The notes beneath the pieces were generated by a model, which was not told where the DNA came from, did no database searches, and saw only the letters and a program-made list of their open reading frames with translations. DNA of 64,000 nucleotides from contig NZ_JABAST010000003.1 of assembly GCF_016107575.1 (NCBI RefSeq), positions 61,424 through 125,423 of the forward strand. The letters are read 5' to 3'. Both the position numbers and the translations under genes were made by a program. This document shows positions 47,289 to 56,150 of the stretch, in pieces. The stretch comes from Psychrobacter faecalis. GTDB taxonomy: Bacteria; Pseudomonadota; Gammaproteobacteria; Pseudomonadales; Moraxellaceae. The stretch's first letter is position 1; each line of letters opens with the position of its first letter.

Positions 47289-48254
47289 CTATTTAACTTG
47301 TAGATTCCCCACTACGTACGCCGCACAAGGCGCATTGTTAACCCACTTTGCCAACAGCGTTTTATCATCAATAATACTCGCATCCAATGGTAAAAATACC
47401 GCGCTACCAGAGCCGGTCATCCGAGCTGTGCCAAGTGCCTGTGATTCTAACCCTTGCAAATACCGTAACGCTGCATCGACGGCAGGGGCGATACTGGTGA
47501 CGACATGACTAAACACATTTTGATAAGGTGTATTTAAACGTTGCACATAGTCATTGGTCTGGCTTTTGATAATGTCAATGGATAGGGCGTCGATATCTCG
47601 TTGTAGCTTTGGATGGGCGAACAGCTTAGCCGTGTTCACATGGGCGTTTGGGGTTAAGACTAAGTACTCTTGCTCGGGCAAATCAATGGCGGTCAGCTCC
47701 TCGCCAATACCCATAGCAATGGCATCTTGCCCAAAGATAAATATCGGCACATCGGCGCCGATAGTAGCAGCGATTTTTATCAGCTCATTTTTAGTAATGT
47801 TAAGCTGCCAAATCTCATTTAAGACTAATAAGGTCGTTGCGGCATTGGATGAGCCACCGCCTAAGCCTGCACCCATTGGTAAATGCTTATCCAAGGTGAT
47901 TTGCACTGATTGCAGCTGCTTAGGTAGTCTGTCAGCTTGAAGAGCAAATGCTAGTAACGCTTGGGCGGCTTTAAAAATCAGATTGTCATCGATACTACTG
48001 GTTATGGTGTCGGCACCAGCAAGCGTTAGCAGCTGATGACAAAGCTTAGTAGCGTCGAAGGTTTTATCTATAATAGAAAATACTGCATCGTCTACAAACG
48101 TAAAATGCAGATAATCGCCCCAGTCAAGCAGGCGAAAGACGGTTTGCAGATTATGATAGCCATCAGCGCGCTTACCAGTGATATGCAAAAATAAATTAAT
48201 CTTGGCCGGTGACAAGCGCGTGATAACTGATGTTGCGGTGGTGCGTTCAGTCAT
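47289..48254 (-). CDS. ispE: 4-diphosphocytidyl-2-C-methyl-D-erythritol kinase
   Basis: IspE phosphorylates CDP-ME in the MEP pathway to isoprenoids. This GHMP kinase shows SPAKINLFLHITGKRADGYH at the N-terminus, the ATP loop LPMGAGLGGGSSNAATTLL (about residues 129-147) and the C-terminal RMTGSGSAVFLPL. At 321 residues it is somewhat longer than usual (~285). It follows lolB by 60 bp, the classic lolB-ispE-(tRNA)-prs order. Confidence 0.95.
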   Translation of the reverse strand: MTERTTATSVITRLSPAKINLFLHITGKRADGYHNLQTVFRLLDWGDYLHFTFVDDAVFSIIDKTFDATKLCHQLLTLAGADTITSSIDDNLIFKAAQALLAFALQADRLPKQLQSVQITLDKHLPMGAGLGGGSSNAATTLLVLNEIWQLNITKNELIKIAATIGADVPIFIFGQDAIAMGIGEELTAIDLPEQEYLVLTPNAHVNTAKLFAHPKLQRDIDALSIDIIKSQTNDYVQRLNTPYQNVFSHVVTSIAPAVDAALRYLQGLESQALGTARMTGSGSAVFLPLDASIIDDKTLLAKWVNNAPCAAYVVGNLQVK

Positions 48255-48315
48255 AAATAAATGTCTTTATGAGTTGTAAGTAAAGATAGTGTTTTCTACT
48301 GTCTACATAAGGCTA

Positions 48316-48951
48316 TTATTTTTGATGATCGATAGTCATCACTACTTTATTGCCTTGTGACTGTACGGCACTGATTTTATTTGGCAATTTGTCGTTGCCT
48401 TTATAACTAAAGTTCGCTTGCCATTCACCATTGACCGAACTAATCAAACGGCTTTGGTCATCAAGCTGTGGCGCGCTGTCTGAAGGCGCTGGGCGACCCG
48501 ATATCCAATACGGCATTTGTGAAATCGGCGCTTGCCAGCCTGTGGCTTTTTTGAGCAAGGTTTCAGGGTCATCAGCGGTTAAAGTACCGGTTTTTTCACT
48601 GACTAAAGTCGCCGACTGACCATTATACTCGATATTGGTTTTGCCAATGCCAAGCGCACCAATCAATTCGATAGCAAAACGGTCATTTTGTTGTCCCCAT
48701 GCATAAAACGCACTGCCGCCTTGGTTTCCTGAATTGTCCTTACTAGGTGTGGTAACGCCGATTTTGCCCGTGATATTAAAGTTCTCAAGCTTTTTAGGTT
48801 GTTCAGGTTTCTGACCTTGTACCGTGCCGATAGGCTGGTTGGTAGCATTAGCGGTTTTTAATGATTGGCAACCAGATGTGATAACGAGCGCGGCGGTTAA
48901 AGCGCTAAATAGCGCCAGTTTATTCGGCTGATTTTTTTTTAATACTGACAT
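48316..48951 (-). CDS. lolB: Outer-membrane lipoprotein receptor LolB
   Basis: LolB receives lipoproteins from the periplasmic carrier LolA and inserts them into the outer membrane. Seen: a lipoprotein signal with lipobox VITSGC (cysteine near residue 28), ENFNITGKIGVTTPSKDNSG, and SAFYAWGQQNDRFAIELIGA followed by MPYWISGRPAP, which agree with the family. At 211 residues it is of normal size. GAGGA lies eight bases before the ATG at 48951. Position upstream of ispE supports the call. Confidence 0.93.
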   Translation of the reverse strand: MSVLKKNQPNKLALFSALTAALVITSGCQSLKTANATNQPIGTVQGQKPEQPKKLENFNITGKIGVTTPSKDNSGNQGGSAFYAWGQQNDRFAIELIGALGIGKTNIEYNGQSATLVSEKTGTLTADDPETLLKKATGWQAPISQMPYWISGRPAPSDSAPQLDDQSRLISSVNGEWQANFSYKGNDKLPNKISAVQSQGNKVVMTIDHQK

Positions 48952-49178
48952 GATATATCCTCAAAAATAGACAAGTTTTAAAAGTAACAAGTTTTAAAAG
49001 TAATAGATTTTTTAAAAGATTAAATAAAACAATAAACGCTTAGCTTAAGCATGATTTGTTACGCGCTGATGCATGGCTGTTCATTTCTTATAACTGGCTT
49101 GTAGTTTTTATCGCAAACGTTTTTATTTTTAATCGTATTTTATGATGAGTATTCAATAAGCTTTGAGCAAAAAGCTGC

Positions 49179-51101
49179 TTAATAAAGCTGTATACGGTCA
49201 TTGACGTTGCGCTGCCCAAATGAAAAACGCTCTTGTAACTCAGCAAGCAACGCCTCAACTTTTTCATTATCGCCTAGCCCTTGATAAGCGCGCAGCAGTA
49301 GCGTGCCAGAACGCAGGGTTGGAAAAACGTCGTACGGGGTTTGTAGATAATCGATGACTTGTTGATAATCTTCGTTCGCTAAAGCATTGGCGGCGAGTAC
49401 GTTTAACGCTTGCAAATGCAGCTCATTGTCATAGCGCGGGTCATCATAACGGATTTGAATGATAGCTGTTGCTAGCGCCAAACCTTGCTTGGAGCTGCGT
49501 TCATTGGCGAGCAATAACTGCGCATAGCTAAGCTGATAAGCAAGGTTGGTTGGATCGAGCGTTTGCAAATGGTTCAATAAGGTACGTTTGACGATATAAT
49601 CGTCTTTGTCGTCAAGCAGCTGGGCGCGGGCAAATAGCAGCATCTCATTATTAGGATATTTGCGGCTGGCGCGCGTTAATAACCGTAGCGCTTCCTCGGA
49701 TTCATTTTGCTGCCATAAGATATCCGCTTGCATGACAAAGCTGTCAGGCGCGAAGATGCTAAAGTCTTTACGCAGCTTCTCTAAAGTAGCAATGGCTGCA
49801 TCGACGTCGTCATTTAGCAGCTCAAACGACACCACTTTTCGCCGCGCTTCTAACACCAAGTCCTCTTGCATCACGCCATTGAGATAGTATTTTGCTTGCT
49901 CAAAGCGCTGTTGGCGCTCGGCACTGATGCCAAGGTAGTAATAGGCTTGGTCAAGATAAGCCGGATTTTTAGCCAAGATATTCAGCAGCTGATCGGCGCT
50001 GGCGTATTCTTCAACGTCCAAGCTCACCAGCGCGGCGAGCAAAGTGATTTCGTCATCATCAGCAAAGCGCCCGTGTGCATCGAGTAATAGCTGCCAAGCC
50101 TGCTCGCTTTGCCGCAAATCGAGTAAATAACGAATCTCATATAAGTATAAGCTCTTGCTATCAGGATTACGTAGGCGCGCTTGGTTAATATAATCAAGCA
50201 CGGCTGCTGATGGCTTGGTCTTGCGCAATATGTCGGCTTTTAAAGTGATAAAAGGCACATAATCTGGCTGACGCGCAAGGGCGCGATCGATATGGACAAT
50301 AGCAACCTCAGGCTCATCAAATTGATACAGTAAACCAGCCTTTAATACCGAAAGCGAAGCGTTCTGCTCGCTATCGATAGGTTGCAAAGCGGCAAGCAAC
50401 TCGCGTTTGTCTTCATCGGTATTGGGATAAATGCCAATCAGTATTTCGCTCAGATCGGCGCGTGGGTCGTAGTTTAAAATGCGATTTAGAGTGGCGCCCG
50501 CCAATTCATAGTCGTGCGCGCGCAGGGCCAAATGCGCCACATAAAACCAAGCGGGCACGTGGTCGGGGTTTTGGTCTTGCCAAGTTTTGGCAAAGCGCAA
50601 TGAATCCTCAATGCTTTCATTACGTAAAGACAAGCTTAGGGCGCGCTCAAATACCGCGGTCGCATCTTGCTTAAAAGATTGCTGCTTATAAATAGTTAGC
50701 GCGCGCTTATTATTATCGCGATCTGCGGCAAACTCGGCATCCAACAGCGCGTATAAACTTGGCTCACCAAGCTCAGATTGTGCTGGGCTAAATGCTACTA
50801 GATTGCTTACAGAAGTATCGGTTTCTGCTAGCTGAGACTGCTCAGTAGACGGTGGTTGAGAAGGTATTTCATGAGCAGTATGACCAATGATATCGCTTTT
50901 CTTGGCTGGTGAAGTTGTAGGCGAATTGGCCAAATCAGTGTTTAATATGGGAGCGGTCAACGCCGGGCTGACATACTTGGCGTGGGCGGGTAATCCTAGG
51001 CATAGACAAATGGCCAACGACAAGGTTAGCTTATAACGCTGGCATAGGCGCTCTATGGTGGCTTGCAATAAGGCGCGGAGGCGAGATTGATCATTATACA
51101 T
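49179..51101 (-). CDS. Exported tetratricopeptide-repeat protein
   Basis: A 640-residue helical-repeat protein. It begins with a short basic segment and a hydrophobic stretch (LTLSLAICLCLGLPAHA, about residues 26-42) that looks like a Sec signal, then a Ser/Pro/Thr linker, then a long array of TPR-type repeats (about residues 110-640), for example QAYYYLGISAERQQRFEQAK and ALRLLTRASRKYPNNEMLLF. It lies between hemA and lolB, where gammaproteobacteria commonly carry a TPR protein. The ATG at 51101 is preferred over a TTG at 51143. Likely periplasmic scaffold; partner unknown. Confidence 0.88.
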   Translation of the reverse strand: MYNDQSRLRALLQATIERLCQRYKLTLSLAICLCLGLPAHAKYVSPALTAPILNTDLANSPTTSPAKKSDIIGHTAHEIPSQPPSTEQSQLAETDTSVSNLVAFSPAQSELGEPSLYALLDAEFAADRDNNKRALTIYKQQSFKQDATAVFERALSLSLRNESIEDSLRFAKTWQDQNPDHVPAWFYVAHLALRAHDYELAGATLNRILNYDPRADLSEILIGIYPNTDEDKRELLAALQPIDSEQNASLSVLKAGLLYQFDEPEVAIVHIDRALARQPDYVPFITLKADILRKTKPSAAVLDYINQARLRNPDSKSLYLYEIRYLLDLRQSEQAWQLLLDAHGRFADDDEITLLAALVSLDVEEYASADQLLNILAKNPAYLDQAYYYLGISAERQQRFEQAKYYLNGVMQEDLVLEARRKVVSFELLNDDVDAAIATLEKLRKDFSIFAPDSFVMQADILWQQNESEEALRLLTRASRKYPNNEMLLFARAQLLDDKDDYIVKRTLLNHLQTLDPTNLAYQLSYAQLLLANERSSKQGLALATAIIQIRYDDPRYDNELHLQALNVLAANALANEDYQQVIDYLQTPYDVFPTLRSGTLLLRAYQGLGDNEKVEALLAELQERFSFGQRNVNDRIQLY

Positions 51102-51694
51102 AGGTTGCAGTCTAAAGGATGACCCAAAAAATCTAGCGAGCAATATTTCCCCATTAGCCCACTTGCATTCTAACAGGAGGATTTTATTGTCATTATTTTA
51201 AATAAGTATTCGTCATTACCATTATAAGAGCAGATGAAAGCGATAAACAATAGCGCCTATGTTACTCAAATACTAACAATATTTAGGCGATTAATTAATG
51301 ACGATAAATGACTTTAAGTAGCGTTCAATAAACTCTGATAGCTTAAACATCTGCTAGTAAGTCCTCTAGTAAACCAGCGCTGACAAATTAGATAAATATA
51401 ACTGGCACTTATTTTAAAAACCATCACAGCAGTTGATTTATCGTCGCCATGCCCAGATACAGACAAATACCATCGCCCAACGCTGCTTGTTAAATAAAGC
51501 CAGCAATAATGATATAATAGGCGCTTTTTAGACGTTTATATTGATAATGATTTATTAAAGACGTTTTTTCACAGCCAGTTTAGCAAGTGCTGTCTGTGAA
51601 AAACTGTTTTTTAGCACTGCTGATTGAATAGGTTTTTTCACATTCTAAAAGCGCTTGGCTGGCAGGTAAACGTTATATTTATGGTCTATCAATA
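51102..51694. promoter_or_regulatory. Divergent region and structured leader before hemA
   Basis: A TATAAT hexamer at 51513-51518 is a candidate hemA -10, though the nearest TTGTTA is 20 bp away. Downstream, TTTTTCACAG (51565-51574) pairs with CTGTGAAAAA (51594-51603), enclosing AGC-AAGT-GCT, giving a strong leader hairpin about 90 bp before hemA. The left half shows nothing specific. Confidence 0.5.
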
Positions 51695-53077
51695 ATGAGA
51701 TTAGTGGTCATTGGGGTCAATCACAAAACCGCACCAGTCGCTCTGCGAGAGCGCTTGGCGCTTGTCGGTGACGATGTGAATATTGCCCTTCAGCAGCTAG
51801 AGCGCTTCACCGATGGTAGCGTGATTGTCTCGACGTGCAACCGTACTGAGATTTATGCACTCGTCCCACAAGTCTCAGCATCGTCAGAATCAGGCGCGGC
51901 TTTAGCAGCGCAGCAAACTGCTGTCTCGAGTAATAATGTCCTCAGTGCGCAGCCTTCTGCCGCGGCAATCAGCGCCCATATCTTAAAAATTAAAGCGTGG
52001 CTGGCGGATTTTAAGCAGTTACCTTTGGAAGAGATTGACCCTTATCTTTATGTGCATCGTGATACCCATGCGCTGACTCATTGGCTGCGAGTCGCCGCTG
52101 GTCTTGACTCGATGATATTGGGTGAGCCGCAGATACTTGGTCAAATCAAACGTTCTGTGCATTTGGCGCAAGACCAAAAGGCGCTCAGCAATCAGCTCGG
52201 CTGGATTGTTGACCAAGTATTTGCTGCTGCCAAACGCGTGCGTAACGAAACCAAAGTCGGCGCTCAAGCGGTATCGCTGAGCTATGCTGCAGCCAAATTG
52301 GTGACGCAGATATTTGACGATTTGCCCAATCGCACGTTATTGGTTGTTGCGGCAGGCGAGATGAATCGCTTGGTGGCAACGCATATCGCTGGGCTTGGGG
52401 TCGGGCGGGTCATTATTTGTAACCGCAATCCTGAGCGCGCCGAAGCGTTGGCCGCCGAATTGCGTCGACCCGAGCGTACGGTAGAAGTGAAATCGCTGCA
52501 AGAGTTGCCGCAAGTATTGGCAGAAGCCGATATCGTCAGTAGTTGTAGCGGCAGTATGGATATATTGATTGATAAGGCCATGACCTTACGCGCGCTTAAA
52601 AGTCGGCGCTATCAGCCGATGCTGATGATTGACTTGGCGGTGCCGCGCGATATCGACTCGACCATTAGCCGTATCGACGATGTGTATCTGTATTCTGTTG
52701 ATGACTTGCAACACGTGATTGCCGGTAATATTGAGCAGCGCCGGCAAGCAGCGGTCGATGCTGAGCTGCTCGTTAGTCAGTTGGTGGTTGAGATGGATCG
52801 GCGCTTTCAAGTGCGCCAAGTCGGTAAAGAGATTCAACAATATCGCGCGCGCACTCATGACCAAGTTGATAAACTGCTGCATGAATCTATTGCTAAGCTG
52901 CAACAAGATAACGCCACCCCTGAAGCTATTATCACTGAGCTATCGCGGCGTTTAACCCAGACGCTGACCCATGCGCCATCGAAGCTGATGCGTAAAGCGG
53001 CACGCGAAGGTGACAATGAATTGCTAGATTTTGTGGTCTCGGGATTACAAGACGCGCATCGTGGTCGTCGTCAGTAA
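51695..53077 (+). CDS. hemA: Glutamyl-tRNA reductase
   Basis: HemA reduces glutamyl-tRNA to glutamate-1-semialdehyde, the first step of the C5 haem pathway (HemL, encoded at 29743, follows). Seen: GVNHKTAPVALRERLAL at the N-terminus, the active-site cysteine in VSTCNRTEIYALV (about residue 50), GLDSMILGEPQILGQIK, the NADPH Rossmann region (LVVAAGEMNRLVATHIAGLG) and a C-terminal dimerisation helix. At 460 residues it is longer than E. coli HemA (418), partly through an insertion after residue 60. The start ATG at 51695 has a weak ribosome site but the family N-terminus fits exactly. Confidence 0.97.
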   Translation: MRLVVIGVNHKTAPVALRERLALVGDDVNIALQQLERFTDGSVIVSTCNRTEIYALVPQVSASSESGAALAAQQTAVSSNNVLSAQPSAAAISAHILKIKAWLADFKQLPLEEIDPYLYVHRDTHALTHWLRVAAGLDSMILGEPQILGQIKRSVHLAQDQKALSNQLGWIVDQVFAAAKRVRNETKVGAQAVSLSYAAAKLVTQIFDDLPNRTLLVVAAGEMNRLVATHIAGLGVGRVIICNRNPERAEALAAELRRPERTVEVKSLQELPQVLAEADIVSSCSGSMDILIDKAMTLRALKSRRYQPMLMIDLAVPRDIDSTISRIDDVYLYSVDDLQHVIAGNIEQRRQAAVDAELLVSQLVVEMDRRFQVRQVGKEIQQYRARTHDQVDKLLHESIAKLQQDNATPEAIITELSRRLTQTLTHAPSKLMRKAAREGDNELLDFVVSGLQDAHRGRRQ

Positions 53078-53683
53078 GCATTACTCCTTTTAATGCACTA
53101 ATTATTTTTCCTATTATTTCTCTTAAAACCGTTTCTTTTAAAACTCTTCCTTTTGAAACGGTTTATCTTTAAAGGTCATAAATTGGCTAAGCTTTCGACT
53201 TATGCAAACCGAGCGTTGTCAACCTGCATTATCGGTGCTAATATCAAGTTGTTATGAGTATATTAAGTGGCGATAATTTTTGGTTATGTGGCAGCGGTTA
53301 TTTATAATGAACCTTTAACTAATTGATTTTGGCTTTTTTTCAAAGCTTAATTTTATCAATTGCCTCTTAATATCTTCTCATTTCATTAATTCTCAGTATA
53401 GATAATTCAATAGGCTGTCATTCACGGTCTGATAATGGCGCGCCTATCGTCTGTAGTACTGTTTAGAATAGTAGAACTGTTTAAAATAAAAATAAAGCGC
53501 ACACGACATACTCGTCAACGGCAATAGCGCTAGGATAAAGCGCTATATCGTCAACCCTGCGTCATACTCTCGATGATTACTCGATATGAGGGCCCGATAA
53601 ATACTATCTATCGTAGTATTCGGCTCGTTATTACTAGAATTTGCAAATACCTATATTGCCTAACTATAAACTAGGAGCGTCCT
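53078..53683. promoter_or_regulatory. hemA terminator and structured leader before the aminotransferase
   Basis: AAACCGTTTC (53126-53135) pairs with GAAACGGTTT (53155-53164), a possible hemA terminator without a long T-run. Nearer the next gene are two more hairpins: ATAGCGCT-AGGATAA-AGCGCTAT (53524-53546), with GGA in the loop, and CCG plus AATACTA (53594-53606) pairing with TAGTATT plus CGG (53614-53623). The leader could be regulatory; no known riboswitch class was recognised. Confidence 0.5.
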
Positions 53684-54826
53684 ATGACTGCATTACGTCA
53701 AGATATTGATCCAAACGGCTTATTAGAATACTCGGTGGTCTATACTGACCGCGCCTTAAACCACATGTCAAAAGTCTTTCAGCAAGTAATGAATGACTTA
53801 TCTAGCAACTTAAAGTCAGTCTATAACGCTGATGCGGTGGCGATTGTACCGGGCTCTGGCACTTATGGGATGGAAGCCGTGGCGCGTCAATTGGCCAATG
53901 ATGAAGACTGCCTGATTATCCGTAACGGTTGGTTTAGCTATCGTTGGACGCAAATTTTAGACAAGGGCAAAATTGCCAAGTCGTCTACAGTATTGACTGC
54001 CAATCGTGAAGAGGGTGACTCGCCAAAGCCATTTGCGCCTGTTGCTATCGATGAAGCGGTTGCTAAAATTAAAGACACAAAACCAGCCATCGTTTTTGCC
54101 CCGCATGTTGAAACTTCATCAGGCATAATTTTGTCAGAAGACTATATCAAAGCATTGGCCGAGGCCGTACATAGCGTTGGCGGTCTATTGGTCATTGACT
54201 GTATCGCTTCAGGGTGCGTCTGGCTTGATATGAAAGACTTGGGTATTGATGTGCTGATTAGCGCGCCGCAAAAAGGCTGGAGCAGCACGCCGGGCGCAGG
54301 TCTGGTGATGCTCAGCGACGCGGCTGTGCAAAAAGTAGAGAGCACTGAATCTGATAGTTTTAGCCTAGATTTAAAACAGTGGTTAAATATCATGCGCGCC
54401 TATGAAAATGGCGGTCACGCTTATCACGCAACCATGCCAACCGATAGCTTACGCCAGTTCCGCGATACCGTTCATGAAGCTAAGGAAGTCGGCTTTGATA
54501 AACTTTGCGAGGCGCAGTGGGAGCTTGGTAAGCGTATTCGTAAAGTATTGGCGGACAAAGGCATTGAAAGCGTGGCGGCAGAAGGTTTTGAAGCACCGGG
54601 TGTTGTCGTTGCTTATACTGACCGTGATGACATGCATAAAGGTAGCGCCTTTGCTGAAGCTGGCATGCAAATCGCCGCTGGTGTCCCGCTACAAGTAGGC
54701 GAGCCTGAGAACTTTAAAACTTTCCGTTTAGGTCTATTTGGTCTTGATAAATTGACCGATGTCGACGGAGCGGTACAACGTTTTGAAAAAGCGCTTGATG
54801 AAGTATTGGCAGAGCAGCCTGCATAA
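53684..54826 (+). CDS. Class V aminotransferase (alanine-glyoxylate / serine-pyruvate type)
   Basis: A 380-residue fold-type I PLP enzyme. Seen: ADAVAIVPGSGTYGMEAVAR (about residues 49-68), HVETSSGIILSEDYIKALAE, LLVIDCIASGCVWLDMKD with the PLP aspartate, and the Schiff-base lysine in SAPQKGWSS (about 201-209). The enzyme likely moves amino groups among alanine, serine and glyoxylate/pyruvate, but the exact substrates are not readable. GAGCG precedes the ATG at 53684. The gene is followed by a terminator, and the long upstream region contains hairpins. Confidence 0.85.
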   Translation: MTALRQDIDPNGLLEYSVVYTDRALNHMSKVFQQVMNDLSSNLKSVYNADAVAIVPGSGTYGMEAVARQLANDEDCLIIRNGWFSYRWTQILDKGKIAKSSTVLTANREEGDSPKPFAPVAIDEAVAKIKDTKPAIVFAPHVETSSGIILSEDYIKALAEAVHSVGGLLVIDCIASGCVWLDMKDLGIDVLISAPQKGWSSTPGAGLVMLSDAAVQKVESTESDSFSLDLKQWLNIMRAYENGGHAYHATMPTDSLRQFRDTVHEAKEVGFDKLCEAQWELGKRIRKVLADKGIESVAAEGFEAPGVVVAYTDRDDMHKGSAFAEAGMQIAAGVPLQVGEPENFKTFRLGLFGLDKLTDVDGAVQRFEKALDEVLAEQPA

Positions 54827-54848
54827 TTTTTACTATAAGTTAGGTAAC

Positions 54849-54887
54849 AATACTGAGTTCTGTTAAACAGATCTCAGTATTTTTTTA
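54849..54887 (+). terminator. Rho-independent terminator
   Basis: AATACTGAG / CTCAGTATT with a 15-base loop and a run of T residues, 23 bp after the aminotransferase stop. Confidence 0.88.
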
Positions 54888-54972
54888 CCTATTTATTATA
54901 TTTTATTATATAATGTATTTATATAAAACGAATTTAAAACTGTGTTTGATAAAATTGGCTTAGGTAAACATT

Positions 54973-55410
54973 ATGAGTATACAAATAGACTGGCAGGCAT
55001 TTACGCCAATCTCCTTAGTAGGCGGACTGATGCTAGGGGTGGCGACTGCCATTTTGCTGTTAGGTGTTGGCCGTATTGCGGGGATTAGTGGTATTTTCTC
55101 AAGCCTCTTAAAACCCAAGCGCGTTGAGATGTGGCAGGTTTTATTTATCGCCGGTCTTATCGTCTCGCCGTTATTATATCGTTTGGTCAAGCCGTTACCA
55201 GTGCTAGATATCAGCACCTCTATACCGTTATTAATTGCGGCAGGGCTGCTCGTTGGTTTTGGCACGCGTCTCGGTTCAGGCTGTACCAGCGGACATGGTA
55301 TTTGCGGTAATGCGCGACTGTCACCACGCTCGATGGCGGCGACAGTGACCTTTATGTTGTTTGGTATCTTAACCGTTTATATCGGTCGCCATGTTTTGGG
55401 TTTGATTTAA
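54973..55410 (+). CDS. YeeE/YedE-family sulfur transport protein, first subunit
   Basis: A 145-residue membrane protein with about four helices and the family's cysteine motif RLGSGCTSGHGICGNARLSP (about residues 97-116). YeeE/YedE proteins move thiosulfate or other sulfur species; the split two-gene form (PmpA/PmpB-like) is usual in proteobacteria. The start ATG at 54973 is chosen as the first good one. It is 62 bp ahead of its partner gene. Nothing nearby identifies the exact substrate. Confidence 0.9.
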   Translation: MSIQIDWQAFTPISLVGGLMLGVATAILLLGVGRIAGISGIFSSLLKPKRVEMWQVLFIAGLIVSPLLYRLVKPLPVLDISTSIPLLIAAGLLVGFGTRLGSGCTSGHGICGNARLSPRSMAATVTFMLFGILTVYIGRHVLGLI

Positions 55411-55472
55411 AAATCGCATAGACAGCACGTTATTTATAACTGCTTGGATTAATACATTAGGTGTGAGAAAAA

Positions 55473-55892
55473 ATGCTGAAAAATATAATTGGATTAGTAG
55501 CAGGATTATTATTCGGTTTTGGACTGCTGATATCAGGGATGACTGACCCTGCTAAAGTACAAGGCTTTTTGGACGTCTTTGGCGCGTGGGATATCTCCTT
55601 GGCACTGGTGATGGGCGGCGGTTTAATAGTAGCGATAATCGGTGTGCAATTAGCCAAATGGCAAAAGACCAGCTGGGTGGGCACTTTTATCTTATTGCCA
55701 AGTAAGACGGTGATTGATAAAAAGTTGCTAATCGGCGCGATGATGTTTGGTATCGGTTGGGGACTTGTGGGTATCTGCCCAGGACCGGGTATCGTGCTAC
55801 TTGGGACAGGACAATGGCAAGCGTATGTCTTTATTCCAGCAATGATAATGGGTATGTTGGTTTATCAATGGCTTGAACCAAAGCTGAATTAG
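55473..55892 (+). CDS. YeeE/YedE-family sulfur transport protein, second subunit
   Basis: A 139-residue membrane protein that forms the second half of the split transporter: FGFGLLISGMTDPAKVQGFL (about residues 15-34) and GWGLVGICPGPGIVLLGTGQ with the conserved cysteine near residue 103. Helices match the C-terminal half of YeeE. AGGTG lies upstream of the ATG at 55473. It almost certainly works with the preceding gene. Confidence 0.9.
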   Translation: MLKNIIGLVAGLLFGFGLLISGMTDPAKVQGFLDVFGAWDISLALVMGGGLIVAIIGVQLAKWQKTSWVGTFILLPSKTVIDKKLLIGAMMFGIGWGLVGICPGPGIVLLGTGQWQAYVFIPAMIMGMLVYQWLEPKLN

Positions 55893-55943
55893 TTGTTTGG
55901 CTATAGTCAGTCCTAAATAAAATTAGTACAAGTATGATAACGC

Positions 55944-56015
55944 GCTACTGGTATTCATCTTCCTTGCTTGCTGTGCCTACGCAGACAGAGGCTGCGCAAA
56001 ATGAATACCAGTAGC
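55944..56015. repeat. Inverted-repeat element (REP/MITE-like)
   Basis: Perfect 15-bp arms GCTACTGGTATTCAT (55944-55958) and ATGAATACCAGTAGC (56001-56015) flank a 42-base interior containing GCCTACGCAGACAGAGGCTG. The form suggests a dispersed palindromic repeat; whether it recurs in this genome cannot be tested here. Confidence 0.7.
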
Positions 56016-56079
56016 TCTGTGTTTATTTTATAGCAGACTGTCTACAAGAATAAGTTTTACGTTCTTAGTTCAAGAAAAA

Positions 56080-56116
56080 AGGGTCAGCCTAATCATAAGA
56101 CTGACCCTGTTTTATG
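56080..56116. terminator. Terminator downstream of the acyl-CoA synthetase
   Basis: AGGGTCAG / CTGACCCT with A-run before and GTTTTA after; serves the minus-strand synthetase, possibly also the sulfur-transport genes. Confidence 0.82.
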
Positions 56117-56150
56117 CAAATTGCTCAAAGTGCAAGTTTTTCAAAAGCTA

